The notes beneath the pieces were generated by a model. The model searched no databases and was not told the origin of the DNA. It saw nothing but the letters and a program-made list of their open reading frames with translations. From positions 124,001-188,000 of the forward strand of contig NZ_SLVY01000004.1 of assembly GCF_004345605.1 (NCBI RefSeq): a DNA stretch of 64,000 nt, in the 5' to 3' direction. This document shows positions 17,041 to 25,921 of the stretch, in pieces. Position 1 is the first letter of the stretch. Every line of letters begins with the position of its first letter. The stretch is from Rhodococcus sp. SMB37 (GTDB taxonomy: Bacteria > Actinomycetota > Actinomycetes > Mycobacteriales > Mycobacteriaceae). Position numbers and translations under genes: made by a program.

Positions 17041-18161
17041 ACAGCGAGTTGTTCGACAGGTTGCGGCGCTTCCCCGATGTGGAAGCGCCCAATCTGCTTG
17101 CCGTGGACGCGGCGGACCGCTTGATTCTCGACGAGGCGGACGCCGCGCTCGTGGCCGCGCCCGACGGATCAGTCGTCGTGATCGACGACCACTTCGGTGC
17201 GCTCACCCTCGGCACCGCCGCGCGACACGATGCGTCCGGACTGCGCGTTCATCAGGATTCGATCGTCGCCGAACGCGCACTGGCTGCGAACGCCGACCGG
17301 GAAGGACTGTCGGATCGCTTCATCTCCCACGGCCTCGACGCGGAGCTCCTCGCCGGGGCTCAGGTGGTGCTCATGCAGTTGCCACGCTCGCTGAGCGCTC
17401 TCACCGAGATCGCGGAGGCCGTCGCCCGGCACGCGTCCCCCGACGTCACCGTGTTCGCGGGTGGCCGGGACAAGCACATCACTCCGGCCATGAACGACGT
17501 CCTCGGGCGTTCGTTCGGTGAGGTCCATGCGTCACGAGGTCGACAGAAGTCGAGGGTGCTCACGGCCCGAGAGCCGATTCCCGGTGATCCGAGCTATCCG
17601 GTCACCGAAACGTTGGCCGACCTCGACCTGACAGTGGTCGCGCACGGGGCCGTCTTCGCCGGTCCGCGCCTCGACATCGGAACTCGATACCTCCTCGATT
17701 TCCTACGCCAGACGCCGCGGGACATCGGTGTCGCGGTGGACCTCGGATGCGGCTCCGGAATCCTCGCCGCAGAACTGGCCCGACACCGCCCCTCGGCGCG
17801 GGTCATCGCAACCGACCACTCTGCCGCGGCGGTTGCGTCGGCCTCCGCGACCGCGGCCGCCAACGGTCTGGCCGACCGCATCGAGACATTGCGCGACGAC
17901 GTCGCCGGTTCACTTCCCGAGGCCTCGGTCGACGTCGTGGTGTGCAATCCGCCGTTCCATGTCGGTGCTGCGGTGCACACCGGGGTGGCGGTCAAGATGT
18001 TCGAGGCGGCAGCGCGCGTCCTCCGGGACGGCGGCGAACTGTGGACCGTGCACAACTCCAATCTCGGCTACCACCGCAACCTGCAGCAACTGGTCGGCAG
18101 GACCACAGTTGCAGGTCGCAACCGTAAGTTCACCGTGACCCGATCGGTCCGCACCCGGTAG
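17031..18161 (+). CDS. RsmC/RlmG-like rRNA guanine-N2 methyltransferase
   Basis: This 376-residue protein has the two-domain arrangement of RsmC/RlmG enzymes, which methylate N2 of a guanine in ribosomal RNA. The N-terminal half is a degenerate methyltransferase domain without a SAM motif. The C-terminal half has the SAM-binding VDLGCGSG at 236-243 and the catalytic NPPFH at 306-310, typical of enzymes that methylate exocyclic amino groups. Which guanine, in 16S or 23S rRNA, is not evident. Start GTG 17031 overlaps the end of the lipoprotein gene. Confidence 0.82.
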   Translation: MLINSELFDRLRRFPDVEAPNLLAVDAADRLILDEADAALVAAPDGSVVVIDDHFGALTLGTAARHDASGLRVHQDSIVAERALAANADREGLSDRFISHGLDAELLAGAQVVLMQLPRSLSALTEIAEAVARHASPDVTVFAGGRDKHITPAMNDVLGRSFGEVHASRGRQKSRVLTAREPIPGDPSYPVTETLADLDLTVVAHGAVFAGPRLDIGTRYLLDFLRQTPRDIGVAVDLGCGSGILAAELARHRPSARVIATDHSAAAVASASATAAANGLADRIETLRDDVAGSLPEASVDVVVCNPPFHVGAAVHTGVAVKMFEAAARVLRDGGELWTVHNSNLGYHRNLQQLVGRTTVAGRNRKFTVTRSVRTR

Positions 18162-18239
18162 AGTCCGGTTTGTCCGAGGTCCGCTCGGCGGCTCGAAGAC
18201 GGTCCGCTCCGCGACGGGAACTATCGCCGCGGCTGCCTC

Positions 18240-18268
18240 GTTCAACGGACAACCAGGTTCAACGGACA
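18240..18268. repeat. Tandem 12-base direct repeat upstream of the BI-1 gene
   Basis: GTTCAACGGACA occurs twice, at 18240-18251 and 18257-18268, with a 17-base period. The second copy ends 29 bases before the GTG start at 18298. It could be an operator or simply a short duplication. Confidence 0.5.
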
Positions 18269-18297
18269 GAAGCGAACCATCAGAAGGGAAGTGCACG

Positions 18298-19149
18298 GTG
18301 CGCACCACCAGTAATCCGGTGTTCCGCAACCTGCCCAAGCAAGAGGGCGGCGGATACGCCTCATTCGGCACTGCGACAGCGGGCGCCGCTCAGGCCACCC
18401 AGCAATTCGGGCAGCCTCAGCATGCGCCTGCCGATCCGTGGGCGCGCCCCACCGATCAGCGGTCCATGACGATCGACGATGTCGTCACCAAGACCGGCAT
18501 CACGCTCGGCGTGCTCGCCGTCACAGCGCTGATCTCATACGTCCTCGTCAACTCCAATACCGGCTTGGCGCTGCCCTTCGTGATCGGTGGCGGCCTGATC
18601 GGGCTCGCCCTCGTCCTCGTCGCGACGTTCGGCCGCAAGATGGACAACCCGGCCATCGTGCTGGCCTACGCCGTCGCGGAAGGCTTCTTCCTCGGCGCGC
18701 TGTCGTTCATGTTCACCGACATCACGTTCGGCGGTGCCGGCGGCTCGACGCTGATCGCACAGGCGGTCCTCGGCACCTTCGGTGTGTTCTTCGGCATGCT
18801 CATCGTCTACCGCACGGGCGCGATCCGCGTCACCCCGCGGCTGACCCGCATGATCGTCGGCGCTCTTGTCGGTGTCCTGATTCTCGCGCTCGGCAACCTG
18901 GTCGCGGGCTTCTTCATCGACGGCGGACTCGGCCTGCGCGACGGTGGCGCTCTCGCCATAATCTTCAGCCTCGTGTGCATCGGCATCGCCGCGTTCAGCT
19001 TCCTGCTGGACTTCGACGCCGCCGATCAGCTGATCCGCGCCCAGGCGCCGGAGAAGGCCGCGTGGGGCGTGGCGTTCGGTCTCACCGTCACCCTGGTCTG
19101 GCTGTACGTCGAGATCCTTCGACTGCTCAGCTACTTCCAGAGCGACTAG
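18298..19149 (+). CDS. Bax inhibitor-1/YccA family membrane protein
   Basis: The 283-residue protein has a polar Gln/Pro/Ala-rich N-terminal tail of about 55 residues and then seven closely spaced membrane helices, matching the BI-1 (UPF0005) family. Family features seen are AYAVAEGFFLGALS in the third helix and a C-terminal FDAADQL with a conserved acidic pair. Bacterial members are proposed pH-sensitive calcium leak channels. The start is GTG 18298, after GAAGGGAAG. A strong hairpin terminator follows. Confidence 0.88.
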   Translation: MRTTSNPVFRNLPKQEGGGYASFGTATAGAAQATQQFGQPQHAPADPWARPTDQRSMTIDDVVTKTGITLGVLAVTALISYVLVNSNTGLALPFVIGGGLIGLALVLVATFGRKMDNPAIVLAYAVAEGFFLGALSFMFTDITFGGAGGSTLIAQAVLGTFGVFFGMLIVYRTGAIRVTPRLTRMIVGALVGVLILALGNLVAGFFIDGGLGLRDGGALAIIFSLVCIGIAAFSFLLDFDAADQLIRAQAPEKAAWGVAFGLTVTLVWLYVEILRLLSYFQSD

Positions 19150-19162
19150 TTCTCAGCACACA

Positions 19163-19193
19163 CGGCCGGACCATCCTCAGGGTGGTCCGGCCG
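19163..19193 (+). terminator. Hairpin terminator after the BI-1 gene
   Basis: CGGCCGGACCA pairs perfectly with TGGTCCGGCCG around a nine-base loop and is followed by TTGTCGT. It separates the BI-1 gene from cbs. Confidence 0.8.
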
Positions 19194-19279
19194 TTGTCGT
19201 CTCCGGCCCGGCCGGTCGTTTCGCCCGATGCGGGACGGGTACCACGCCCCGAGCAACCGCGGTCTGAGAACATGGTGGT

Positions 19280-20665
19280 ATGCGCATCGCGGATTCTGTC
19301 GTCGACCTCATCGGCAATACCCCCCTGGTCAAACTCAACTCGGTGGTCAAACCCGGATCGGCGCTGGTGGCAGCGAAGATCGAGTACCTCAACCCCGGCG
19401 GTAGCTCGAAAGACCGCATCGCCGTCAAGATGATCGACGCGGCCGAGGCCTCGGGCGAACTGAAGCCCGGCGGCACGATCGTCGAGCCGACCTCCGGGAA
19501 CACCGGCATCGGCCTGGCCCTCGTCGCCCAGCAGCGCGGATACAAATGCGTGTTCGTCTGCCCCGACAAGGTCAGCGAAGACAAGCGCAACGTGCTCAAG
19601 GCCTACGGCGCCGAAGTGGTCGTGTGCCCGACCGCGGTGCCGCCGGAGCACCCCGACAGCTACTACAGCGTCTCCGACCGGCTCGCCCGCGAGACCCCCG
19701 GTGGCTGGAAGCCGAACCAGTACTCCAACCCCGGCGGTCCCGAGAGCCACTACGAGACCACCGGCCCCGAGATCTGGAACGACACCGACGGCAAGATCAC
19801 ACACTTCGTCGCAGGCGTCGGTACCGGCGGCACCATCAGCGGTACCGGCCGCTATCTCAAGGAGGTGTCGGGCGGCAAGGTCAAGGTCGTCGGCGCCGAC
19901 CCGGAAGGTTCCGTGTACTCCGGCGGTACCGGCCGCCCGTACCTCGTCGAAGGTGTCGGCGAGGACTTCTGGCCGGCCGCATACGACCCCGCCATCCCCG
20001 ACGAGATCATCGCCGTCTCCGATGCCGATTCGTTCGAGATGACCCGTCGCCTCGCCCGCGAGGAAGGCCTGCTCGTCGGTGGGTCGTGCGGGATGGCCAT
20101 GGTTGCGGCTCTCGAGGTCGCCGAGCGTGAAGGCCCCGACGCCGTCGTCGTGGTGCTGCTGCCCGACGGTGGTCGCGGGTACCTGTCGAAGATCTTCAAC
20201 GACAAGTGGATGGCATCGTACGGATTCCTGCGCGCTCCGCTCGACGGCAAGCCCGACGAATCCGTGGTCGGCGACGTGCTGCGCGGCAAGACCGGCGACC
20301 TCCCGGCGCTCGTGCACACCCACCCGTCGGAAACCGTGCGCGACGCGATCGAGATCCTTCGCGAATACAGCGTCTCGCAGATGCCGGTCGTCGGCGCCGA
20401 GCCGCCCGTCACCGCAGGTGAGGTCGCCGGTTCGGTCAGCGAACGTGAACTGCTCAGCGCCGTCTTCGAAGGACGCGCCAACCTCGCCGATTCCGTCGAA
20501 CAACACATGAGCCCGCCGCTGCCCAACATCGGTGTCGGCGAATCGATCTCCTCCGCAACGAAGGCGTTCGGCGACACCGACGCGCTCATGGTGATCGACG
20601 ACGGCAAGCCCGTCGGCGTCATCACCCGCCACGATCTGCTTGGTTTCATCTCCGAAGGCCGATAG
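19280..20665 (+). CDS. cbs: Cystathionine beta-synthase
   Basis: This 461-residue PLP enzyme condenses serine and homocysteine to cystathionine, the first step of transsulfuration toward cysteine. The PLP-binding Lys44 lies in GGSSKDR, the substrate loop TSGNTG is at 71-76 and the phosphate loop GTGGT at 181-185. A pair of regulatory CBS domains fills about residues 335-461, as in M. tuberculosis Cbs (Rv1077, similar length). There is no N-terminal haem-binding extension. ATG 19280 starts the protein at the family position. metB follows 15 bases later, so the two transsulfuration enzymes form an operon. O-acetylserine sulfhydrylase activity cannot be excluded from sequence alone. Confidence 0.92.
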   Translation: MRIADSVVDLIGNTPLVKLNSVVKPGSALVAAKIEYLNPGGSSKDRIAVKMIDAAEASGELKPGGTIVEPTSGNTGIGLALVAQQRGYKCVFVCPDKVSEDKRNVLKAYGAEVVVCPTAVPPEHPDSYYSVSDRLARETPGGWKPNQYSNPGGPESHYETTGPEIWNDTDGKITHFVAGVGTGGTISGTGRYLKEVSGGKVKVVGADPEGSVYSGGTGRPYLVEGVGEDFWPAAYDPAIPDEIIAVSDADSFEMTRRLAREEGLLVGGSCGMAMVAALEVAEREGPDAVVVVLLPDGGRGYLSKIFNDKWMASYGFLRAPLDGKPDESVVGDVLRGKTGDLPALVHTHPSETVRDAIEILREYSVSQMPVVGAEPPVTAGEVAGSVSERELLSAVFEGRANLADSVEQHMSPPLPNIGVGESISSATKAFGDTDALMVIDDGKPVGVITRHDLLGFISEGR

Positions 20666-20680
20666 GACACCGATTTCACC

Positions 20681-21832
20681 ATGACGGACAACACCCAGCA
20701 CGGCTTCGCCACACGCGCCATCCACGCCGGCTTCGAGCCCGACCCTCAGACCGGCGCGGTCAACGTACCGATCTACGCGTCGTCGACGTTCGCCCAGGAC
20801 GGCGTCGGTGAGATGCGCGACGGCTTCGAGTACGCGCGCACGGGCAACCCCACCCGACGCCCCCTCGAAGCGAATCTCGCTGCGCTCGAAGGCGGCACCT
20901 ACGGTCGCGCGTTCGGTTCGGGTATGGCCGCGACCGACTGCCTGCTGCGCTCGGCGCTGCGGCCCGGCGACCACCTCGTGATCCCCAACGATGCCTACGG
21001 CGGCACGTTCCGACTCATCGACAAGGTCTTCACGCAGTGGGGCATCGAGTACACGCCCGCCGCGGTCAACGACCTCGACGAGGTGCGCGCGGCCCTGCGT
21101 CCGAACACCAAGCTCGTGTGGATCGAGACCCCCACCAACCCGCTGCTCAACATCGGCGACATCGCTGCACTCGCCGACATCGCGCACACCGGTGACGCGA
21201 AGCTCGTCGTCGACAACACGTTCGCGTCGCCGTACCTGCAGCAGCCGTTGTCGCTCGGCGCCGACGTCGTGCTGCACTCGACCACCAAGTACATCGGCGG
21301 TCACTCCGACGTCGTCGGTGGCGCACTGGTAACCGACGAGGAAGCACTCGACACCGCGTTCGCGTTCCTGCAGAACGGTGCAGGCGCGGTCCCCGGCCCG
21401 TTCGACGCCTTCCTCACCCTGCGGGGCATCAAGACCCTCGCGGTGCGCATGGAACGGCACAGCGACAACGCCGAGAAGATCGTCGACGCGCTCTCCGGGC
21501 ACAAGGCGGTCACCCAGGTGCTGTACCCCGGTCTCGACTCGCACCCGGGCCACGAGGCCGCCGCGAAGCAGATGCGCCGGTTCGGCGGCATGATCTCGGT
21601 GCGCCTCGCCGGTGGGCGCCAGGCCGCGCTCGACTTCTGCAAGCGCACGGAGATCTTCACCCTCGCCGAGTCGCTCGGTGGCGTCGAGTCGCTGATCGAG
21701 CACCCCGGCGCCATGACCCACGCGTCGACGGCGGGCTCGGCCCTCGAGGTGCCCGATGATCTCGTGCGGCTGTCCGTCGGCATCGAGGATGCCGCCGACC
21801 TCCTCGCCGACATCGAGCAGGCACTGCGGTAG
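20681..21832 (+). CDS. metB: Cystathionine gamma-synthase/lyase
   Basis: A 383-residue fold-type I PLP enzyme of the Cys/Met metabolism family. YARTGNPT at 51-58 supplies the Tyr/Arg pair that contacts PLP of the neighbouring subunit, and the Schiff-base lysine is Lys203 in STTKYIGGHSD. The segment SLGGVESLIEHPGAMTH near residue 330 is the family substrate-carboxylate site. It matches the mycobacterial MetB (Rv1079). Together with cbs it links methionine and cysteine; the direction in vivo (gamma-synthase or gamma-lyase) is not decided by sequence. ATG 20681 lies 15 bases after the cbs stop. Confidence 0.9.
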   Translation: MTDNTQHGFATRAIHAGFEPDPQTGAVNVPIYASSTFAQDGVGEMRDGFEYARTGNPTRRPLEANLAALEGGTYGRAFGSGMAATDCLLRSALRPGDHLVIPNDAYGGTFRLIDKVFTQWGIEYTPAAVNDLDEVRAALRPNTKLVWIETPTNPLLNIGDIAALADIAHTGDAKLVVDNTFASPYLQQPLSLGADVVLHSTTKYIGGHSDVVGGALVTDEEALDTAFAFLQNGAGAVPGPFDAFLTLRGIKTLAVRMERHSDNAEKIVDALSGHKAVTQVLYPGLDSHPGHEAAAKQMRRFGGMISVRLAGGRQAALDFCKRTEIFTLAESLGGVESLIEHPGAMTHASTAGSALEVPDDLVRLSVGIEDAADLLADIEQALR

Positions 21833-21853
21833 TCCCACCCGTCGAATACAGCC

Positions 21854-21882
21854 GTGGCTCCCGGAAGAACTCCGGGAGCCAC
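21854..21882 (+). terminator. Hairpin terminator after metB
   Basis: GTGGCTCCCGGA and TCCGGGAGCCAC form a perfect 12-base stem with a five-base loop, 21 bases after the metB stop codon. It isolates the cbs-metB unit from the riboswitch-controlled operon. Confidence 0.85.
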
Positions 21883-21929
21883 GCGCATGAGTGGAGCCGG
21901 ACCGACCGGTTCCGGGCGGTGCCAGGTGA

Positions 21930-22075
21930 GTTAGGCTGCCGAGGTACCAAGCCGAAACGGACAGCGTTACGGGGGAAGCCGGTGTGAACCCGGCGCGGTC
22001 CCGCCACTGTGATCGGCAGAGCACATTCTGCCGAAAGCCAGAGCACCCAGCTGTCCGTTCCTGATTTCGAGGCGC
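21930..22075 (+). ncRNA. Cobalamin (adenosylcobalamin) riboswitch
   Basis: The leader contains the conserved B12-box core at 21978-22012: GCCGGTGTGAACCCGGC, then GCGGTCCCGCCACTGTGA. Upstream is GGGGGAAGCC, and downstream is a CCGAAAGCCAGAGCACC segment (22031-22047) matching the conserved junction after the peripheral hairpin. The order and spacing fit the class-I cobalamin riboswitch. The next gene is a btuF-like binding protein 20-odd bases on; no terminator hairpin is obvious between, so control is likely at translation. High B12 should repress the operon. Confidence 0.9.
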
Positions 22076-22096
22076 GTGACCTCGGAAAGGATCGAC

Positions 22097-23125
22097 GTGC
22101 ACATATCTCTGGGGTACCGGCGCGCCCGCATGCGCCGGGTGATGGCCTCCGCAATGGCTGTGGGAGTCGTTCTCGTGGTGTCCGCGTGCGGTCAGGCTGT
22201 CGAGGACACCGGCAGCGCGCAGGAAGCGGGGGAGCTGTACGTCGATCTCGACAACTGCGGCATCACCACTGAGTACACCGCGGCGCCGGAACACGCGGTC
22301 ACGCTGACCTCCAATGCCACCGAGACCATGCTCGAGCTGGGACTCGAAGACCGCATGGTCGGCACCGCGTACATGCGGGGACGCGAGATCGCGCCGGAGT
22401 ACACCGACGCATACGAGCAGGTGCCGATCCTCTCGTCCGAGCAGCCCACCATGGAACAGCTCATCGACGCAGACCCGGATTTCGTCTATTCGGGTTACCC
22501 CGACGGTTTCAGTGAGAAGACGGGTCATACCCGCGAACAACTCGGCGATGTCGGCATCGACACTCACCTGAACCCAGAAGGCTGCGCCACCGGTCCGGTG
22601 GACATCGACGATATCTTCGCCGAAATCACCACCATCGGTGAGATATTCCGCGTCCCCGATCGTGCGGAAGACTCGGTTGCCGAACTCCGTGCCCGACTCG
22701 ACGACGTGCGGTCGCGGGTGGGCGATGAGGAACCGGTGACAGTGTTCCTGTACGCGTCCGGCACCGACACGGCCTCGACGACGGGTGCGAACAGCATGGC
22801 CACCGCGTTGATGGAAGCCGCGGGCGGCGTCAACATCTTCGGAGACGTCCCCGAGCGATGGATGAGCGTGTCGTGGGAGCAGGTCGCGGAACGGAATCCC
22901 GACGTGATCCTGGTACGTGAAGAAGGCACCACACCGCAGTACCAGTCGCCGTCGGTGACGACGAAGATCGCGGACCTGAAGGCGGTACCGGCAATTTCGG
23001 CCACCACAGCCATCCGCAACGAGGCATTCCCGACGATCACGCTGTCGCAACTCCAGCCGGGCCCGTATTCCATCGACGGCGTCGAGCATCTCGCACGCCA
23101 GTTCCACCCTGCCTCGTTCGGGTGA
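22097..23125 (+). CDS. btuF: ABC transporter substrate-binding lipoprotein, probably cobalamin (BtuF-like)
   Basis: From GTG 22097 (AAAGGA five bases upstream) the gene encodes 342 residues. A hydrophobic signal ends in the lipobox VSAC with Cys31, so the protein is anchored outside the membrane. The mature part is a class-III periplasmic binding protein: VTLTSNATETMLELGLEDRMVG early and DPDFVYSGYPDG later are typical, with a long connecting helix. Such folds bind siderophores, haem or cobalamin; the preceding B12 riboswitch argues for cobalamin or a cobamide. The stop overlaps the permease start (GTGA). Confidence 0.85.
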   Translation: MHISLGYRRARMRRVMASAMAVGVVLVVSACGQAVEDTGSAQEAGELYVDLDNCGITTEYTAAPEHAVTLTSNATETMLELGLEDRMVGTAYMRGREIAPEYTDAYEQVPILSSEQPTMEQLIDADPDFVYSGYPDGFSEKTGHTREQLGDVGIDTHLNPEGCATGPVDIDDIFAEITTIGEIFRVPDRAEDSVAELRARLDDVRSRVGDEEPVTVFLYASGTDTASTTGANSMATALMEAAGGVNIFGDVPERWMSVSWEQVAERNPDVILVREEGTTPQYQSPSVTTKIADLKAVPAISATTAIRNEAFPTITLSQLQPGPYSIDGVEHLARQFHPASFG

Positions 23126-24159
23126 TCGGGCAGGCTCAGCGCGCCCGCTTCCGGGTAGTGCTCGCCGTATCGCTCGTCGTCCTGCTCGTTGTGGCCACCG
23201 TAGGTGTACTTGCGGGGTCGGTCGGAGTGGATGCGGCGACGGCGTGGCGCATCATCGGACATCGGATCTTCGGCCCCTCCGTGATCACCCCCGATTGGAC
23301 CAGATCCCAGGATCTGATCATCGCCGATACCCGCCTGCCCCGAGTTCTGCTTGCAGGCTGCGTCGGCGCAGGTCTCGCGCTCGTCGGTGCGACGATCCAG
23401 GCGGTCGTCCGTAACCCGCTGGCAGGACCCGGCATTCTCGGTGTATCGGCGGGTGCGGCTGTCGGAGCTGTGGCGGTCCTGAGGTTCGGATTGGGCGGCC
23501 GGGCCGTGCTGCTTCCGATCGCGGCGTTTCTCGGGGCGCTCGCTGCGATGGTGATCGTGCTCCTGGTGGCGCGGGGACGCGGACCGCTCGATCCCGTCCG
23601 TCTGGTCCTTGCCGGTGTCGCCGTATCCTCCGTGTTGAGCGCACTGACATCGCTGATGGTGCTGACCTCGCCCGATCAGAGTCTTGCCGGGCAGGTCCTG
23701 CAGTGGACACTCGGCGGGTTCGGTGCTGCCCGCTGGGATACGTTGGCCCTTCCCGTCGTCGGGGTGGCTCTCGCTTGCCTGGCCCTGATGCCGCTCAGCC
23801 GAAGCCTCAATGTGCTGCTCACCGGAGACGAGAGCGCGACCGCGCTCGGCGTCGATGTGGGGCGAATGAGATTCGGGCTGATCGTGCTGTCGACGCTGCT
23901 GACCGGGATCCTGGTCGCGGTGAGCGGAGTGGTCGGTTTCGTGGGCCTGATGATTCCGCACATCGCGCGCATCCTGGTCGGTTCGGATCACCGGCGGATG
24001 CTGCCCGTCGCGCTCGTGGTCGGAGCCGCGTTCGCGATCGGTGCCGACCTGGTGGCCCGGACCGTGATGATTCCGCGGGAGCTTCCTGTCGGCATCATCA
24101 CGGCGCTCGTGGGCGGACCGTACTTCGTCTGGCTGTTGCGCCGCACATCACGGCGGTGA
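23122..24159 (+). CDS. btuC: FecCD-family ABC permease, probably cobalamin (BtuC-like)
   Basis: This 345-residue inner-membrane protein has about ten membrane helices and the FecCD family motifs: RLPRVLLAGCVGAGLALVGA near residue 75, NPLAGPGILGVSAGA near 100, and GFVGLMIPHIARILVGSDHR near residue 280, which contacts the ATPase. It works as a homodimer with the ATPase encoded next. GTG 23122 overlaps the btuF stop by four bases, and the ATPase follows seven bases after its own stop. Confidence 0.88.
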   Translation: MIGQAQRARFRVVLAVSLVVLLVVATVGVLAGSVGVDAATAWRIIGHRIFGPSVITPDWTRSQDLIIADTRLPRVLLAGCVGAGLALVGATIQAVVRNPLAGPGILGVSAGAAVGAVAVLRFGLGGRAVLLPIAAFLGALAAMVIVLLVARGRGPLDPVRLVLAGVAVSSVLSALTSLMVLTSPDQSLAGQVLQWTLGGFGAARWDTLALPVVGVALACLALMPLSRSLNVLLTGDESATALGVDVGRMRFGLIVLSTLLTGILVAVSGVVGFVGLMIPHIARILVGSDHRRMLPVALVVGAAFAIGADLVARTVMIPRELPVGIITALVGGPYFVWLLRRTSRR

Positions 24160-24166
24160 GGAATCG

Positions 24167-24922
24167 ATGCTGAGATTCGAGAACATCACCGTACGCGCGG
24201 GCGGGCGAGTGTTGGTCGACGACGTGAGTTTCGAGGTCGCTCCGGGTGAGGTCGTTGCCCTGGTGGGTCCTAACGGCAGCGGAAAATCGACGCTGCTGCG
24301 TACCGCGTATCGCGCTCTTCGTCCCGCGTCGGGCTCGGTCCACCTCGATGGTCGCGATGTGTGGCGGAGTCCGGTGCGATTCGTCGGTCGCACAGCAGGG
24401 GTCGTCGCGCAGACCACTCCGTCCGACTTCCCGCTCACGGTCGCAGATGTCGTCCTTCTGGGCCGAGCGGCGCACAAGGGAATGTTCGATGCGGACAACG
24501 AGACCGACGCGATGCTTGTGATCGCGGCGCTCGACGCTGTCGACATGAGTTATCACGCCGACCGGGATTTTGCTCGGCTGTCGGGTGGGGAGCGGCAACG
24601 TGTCCTGGTTGCGCAGGCGCTCGCAGGGGAGCCGTCCGTGCTGTTGTTCGACGAACCGACCAACCATCTCGATCTGCGCCACCGGCTCGCCTTGATGCGG
24701 GTGATCCGGGATCGGGCACAGACCGCGCTCGTCGCGCTGCACGATCTCGATCTTGCCGCCCGATTCTGTGATCGCATCGCGGTGATGAGCGCGGGGAGGC
24801 TGTGGGGCATCGGTACACCCGAGGAGATCGTGACATCGGCGCTGTTGTCCGAGATCTACGGCGTGGACGCCGAGATCCTGCGGCATCCGCGCGACGACAG
24901 CCCGATGGTGGTGCCGCTGTGA
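24167..24922 (+). CDS. btuD: ABC transporter ATPase, probably cobalamin (BtuD-like)
   Basis: A 251-residue nucleotide-binding protein with Walker A GPNGSGKST (34-42), Q-loop AQTTPSDFPL (81-90), signature LSGGERQ (138-144), Walker B VLLFDEPT (158-165) and a switch His in ALHDLDLAARFCD. The family is the FecE/BtuD type of metal-chelate importers. ATG 24167 has a GAGGAAT ribosome site. It energises the permease encoded immediately upstream, and the luciferase-like gene follows 13 bases later in the same operon. Confidence 0.9.
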   Translation: MLRFENITVRAGGRVLVDDVSFEVAPGEVVALVGPNGSGKSTLLRTAYRALRPASGSVHLDGRDVWRSPVRFVGRTAGVVAQTTPSDFPLTVADVVLLGRAAHKGMFDADNETDAMLVIAALDAVDMSYHADRDFARLSGGERQRVLVAQALAGEPSVLLFDEPTNHLDLRHRLALMRVIRDRAQTALVALHDLDLAARFCDRIAVMSAGRLWGIGTPEEIVTSALLSEIYGVDAEILRHPRDDSPMVVPL

Positions 24923-24935
24923 GAGAGGTGTCGCC

Positions 24936-25871
24936 ATGACGCAATGGGGAGTGCTCGCGCACGTCGACACGGATGTGTCTCCGTCCCGGAGTATCGACGA
25001 CGCGATCCGGTTGGCACGCCTCGCAGAGGAGTTGGGGTTCGAGTCGTTCTGGGTCGCGCAGCACCGTTTCGGTGACCAGGGCGGGGTGGTCCCCAGCCCG
25101 CTCGTACTGCTCGCAGCAATCGCCCGGGAGACCACGACGATCGCGATCGGAACGGCCTCGATCGCCGCAGGATTCGAAGATCCCCGACGGCTGCTCGAAG
25201 ATGCCGCCATCGTCGATGCGTTGTCCGGGGGAAGGCTGCAGTTGGGATTGGGCAGCGGGTCGTCGCCGACAGCATCACAGGTATGGGGCATCGATCACGA
25301 CACCCGCCACGACCGGTACTGGAATGCGGTCGACGCTGTACTGCACGGCGCCACCTCGGGTCTCGGTTCTCAGGAGGTGAGGCGTGCGGTGGTTCCCGAG
25401 ACCACCGGTCTCGCCGAGCGGCTCTGGGTGACCACGGGCAGCGAAGCGGGTATCGACCACACCGCACGTCGCGGGCTCGGGCTCGTCGCCGGTCGCCGTA
25501 ATGTCGACGAGCGCGGTGTCGGCTTCGAGGATGCGCGCGTCGCGGGGCTCATCGCACGTTACCGAGACGCGTCGGGAGATTCCGGGCGCGTGGCATTGTC
25601 TCGTCCGTGCGTCGTCGCTCCCGACGATGCGCGAGTGGAACAGCTGCGGGCGCTCGAACAGCAGGCGCGTTCGGCGGCGGGACGGCCATACGATCCTCGA
25701 GCCTCCGTGGTGGGCACTGCCGAGTCCTTCATCGCGATGTTCTCGGACGATCCCGGCCTACCACTCGCCGACCACGTGCTGATCCACACTCGCCCACTGG
25801 CGTTGCCGTATCAGGTGCAGGTCGCCGGTCTCGAACTGTTTGCCGATGCGGTGCGGCCACACGTGTCCTGA
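24936..25871 (+). CDS. Luciferase-like flavin-dependent monooxygenase in the B12 operon
   Basis: The 311-residue protein has the TIM-barrel pattern of the bacterial luciferase-like family: SIDDAIRLARLAEELGFESFWVAQHRFGDQGG early, LLAAIARETTTIAIGTA in the middle and DALSGGRLQLGLGSGSS at about residue 100, where flavin phosphate binds. Members use reduced FMN (or F420) and oxygen to oxidise small molecules. It follows btuD with GAGAGAGG as ribosome site and only 13 bases between, so it should be under the same riboswitch. It may belong to a subfamily that often sits beside ABC transporters. A role in handling the imported cobamide or its ligand is inference. Confidence 0.82.
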   Translation: MTQWGVLAHVDTDVSPSRSIDDAIRLARLAEELGFESFWVAQHRFGDQGGVVPSPLVLLAAIARETTTIAIGTASIAAGFEDPRRLLEDAAIVDALSGGRLQLGLGSGSSPTASQVWGIDHDTRHDRYWNAVDAVLHGATSGLGSQEVRRAVVPETTGLAERLWVTTGSEAGIDHTARRGLGLVAGRRNVDERGVGFEDARVAGLIARYRDASGDSGRVALSRPCVVAPDDARVEQLRALEQQARSAAGRPYDPRASVVGTAESFIAMFSDDPGLPLADHVLIHTRPLALPYQVQVAGLELFADAVRPHVS

Positions 25872-25921
25872 GGCGGGTGCGCTATCGCGACTTCGCGTAG
25901 CGCGTCCCTTACCCTGAGGCG

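Noticed and set aside
19127-23107. A 1326-residue open frame on the minus strand spanning cbs, metB and btuF
   Set aside because: It runs antisense to three well-supported genes and through the cobalamin riboswitch and a terminator hairpin; codon position bias in high-GC DNA readily keeps such antisense frames open.
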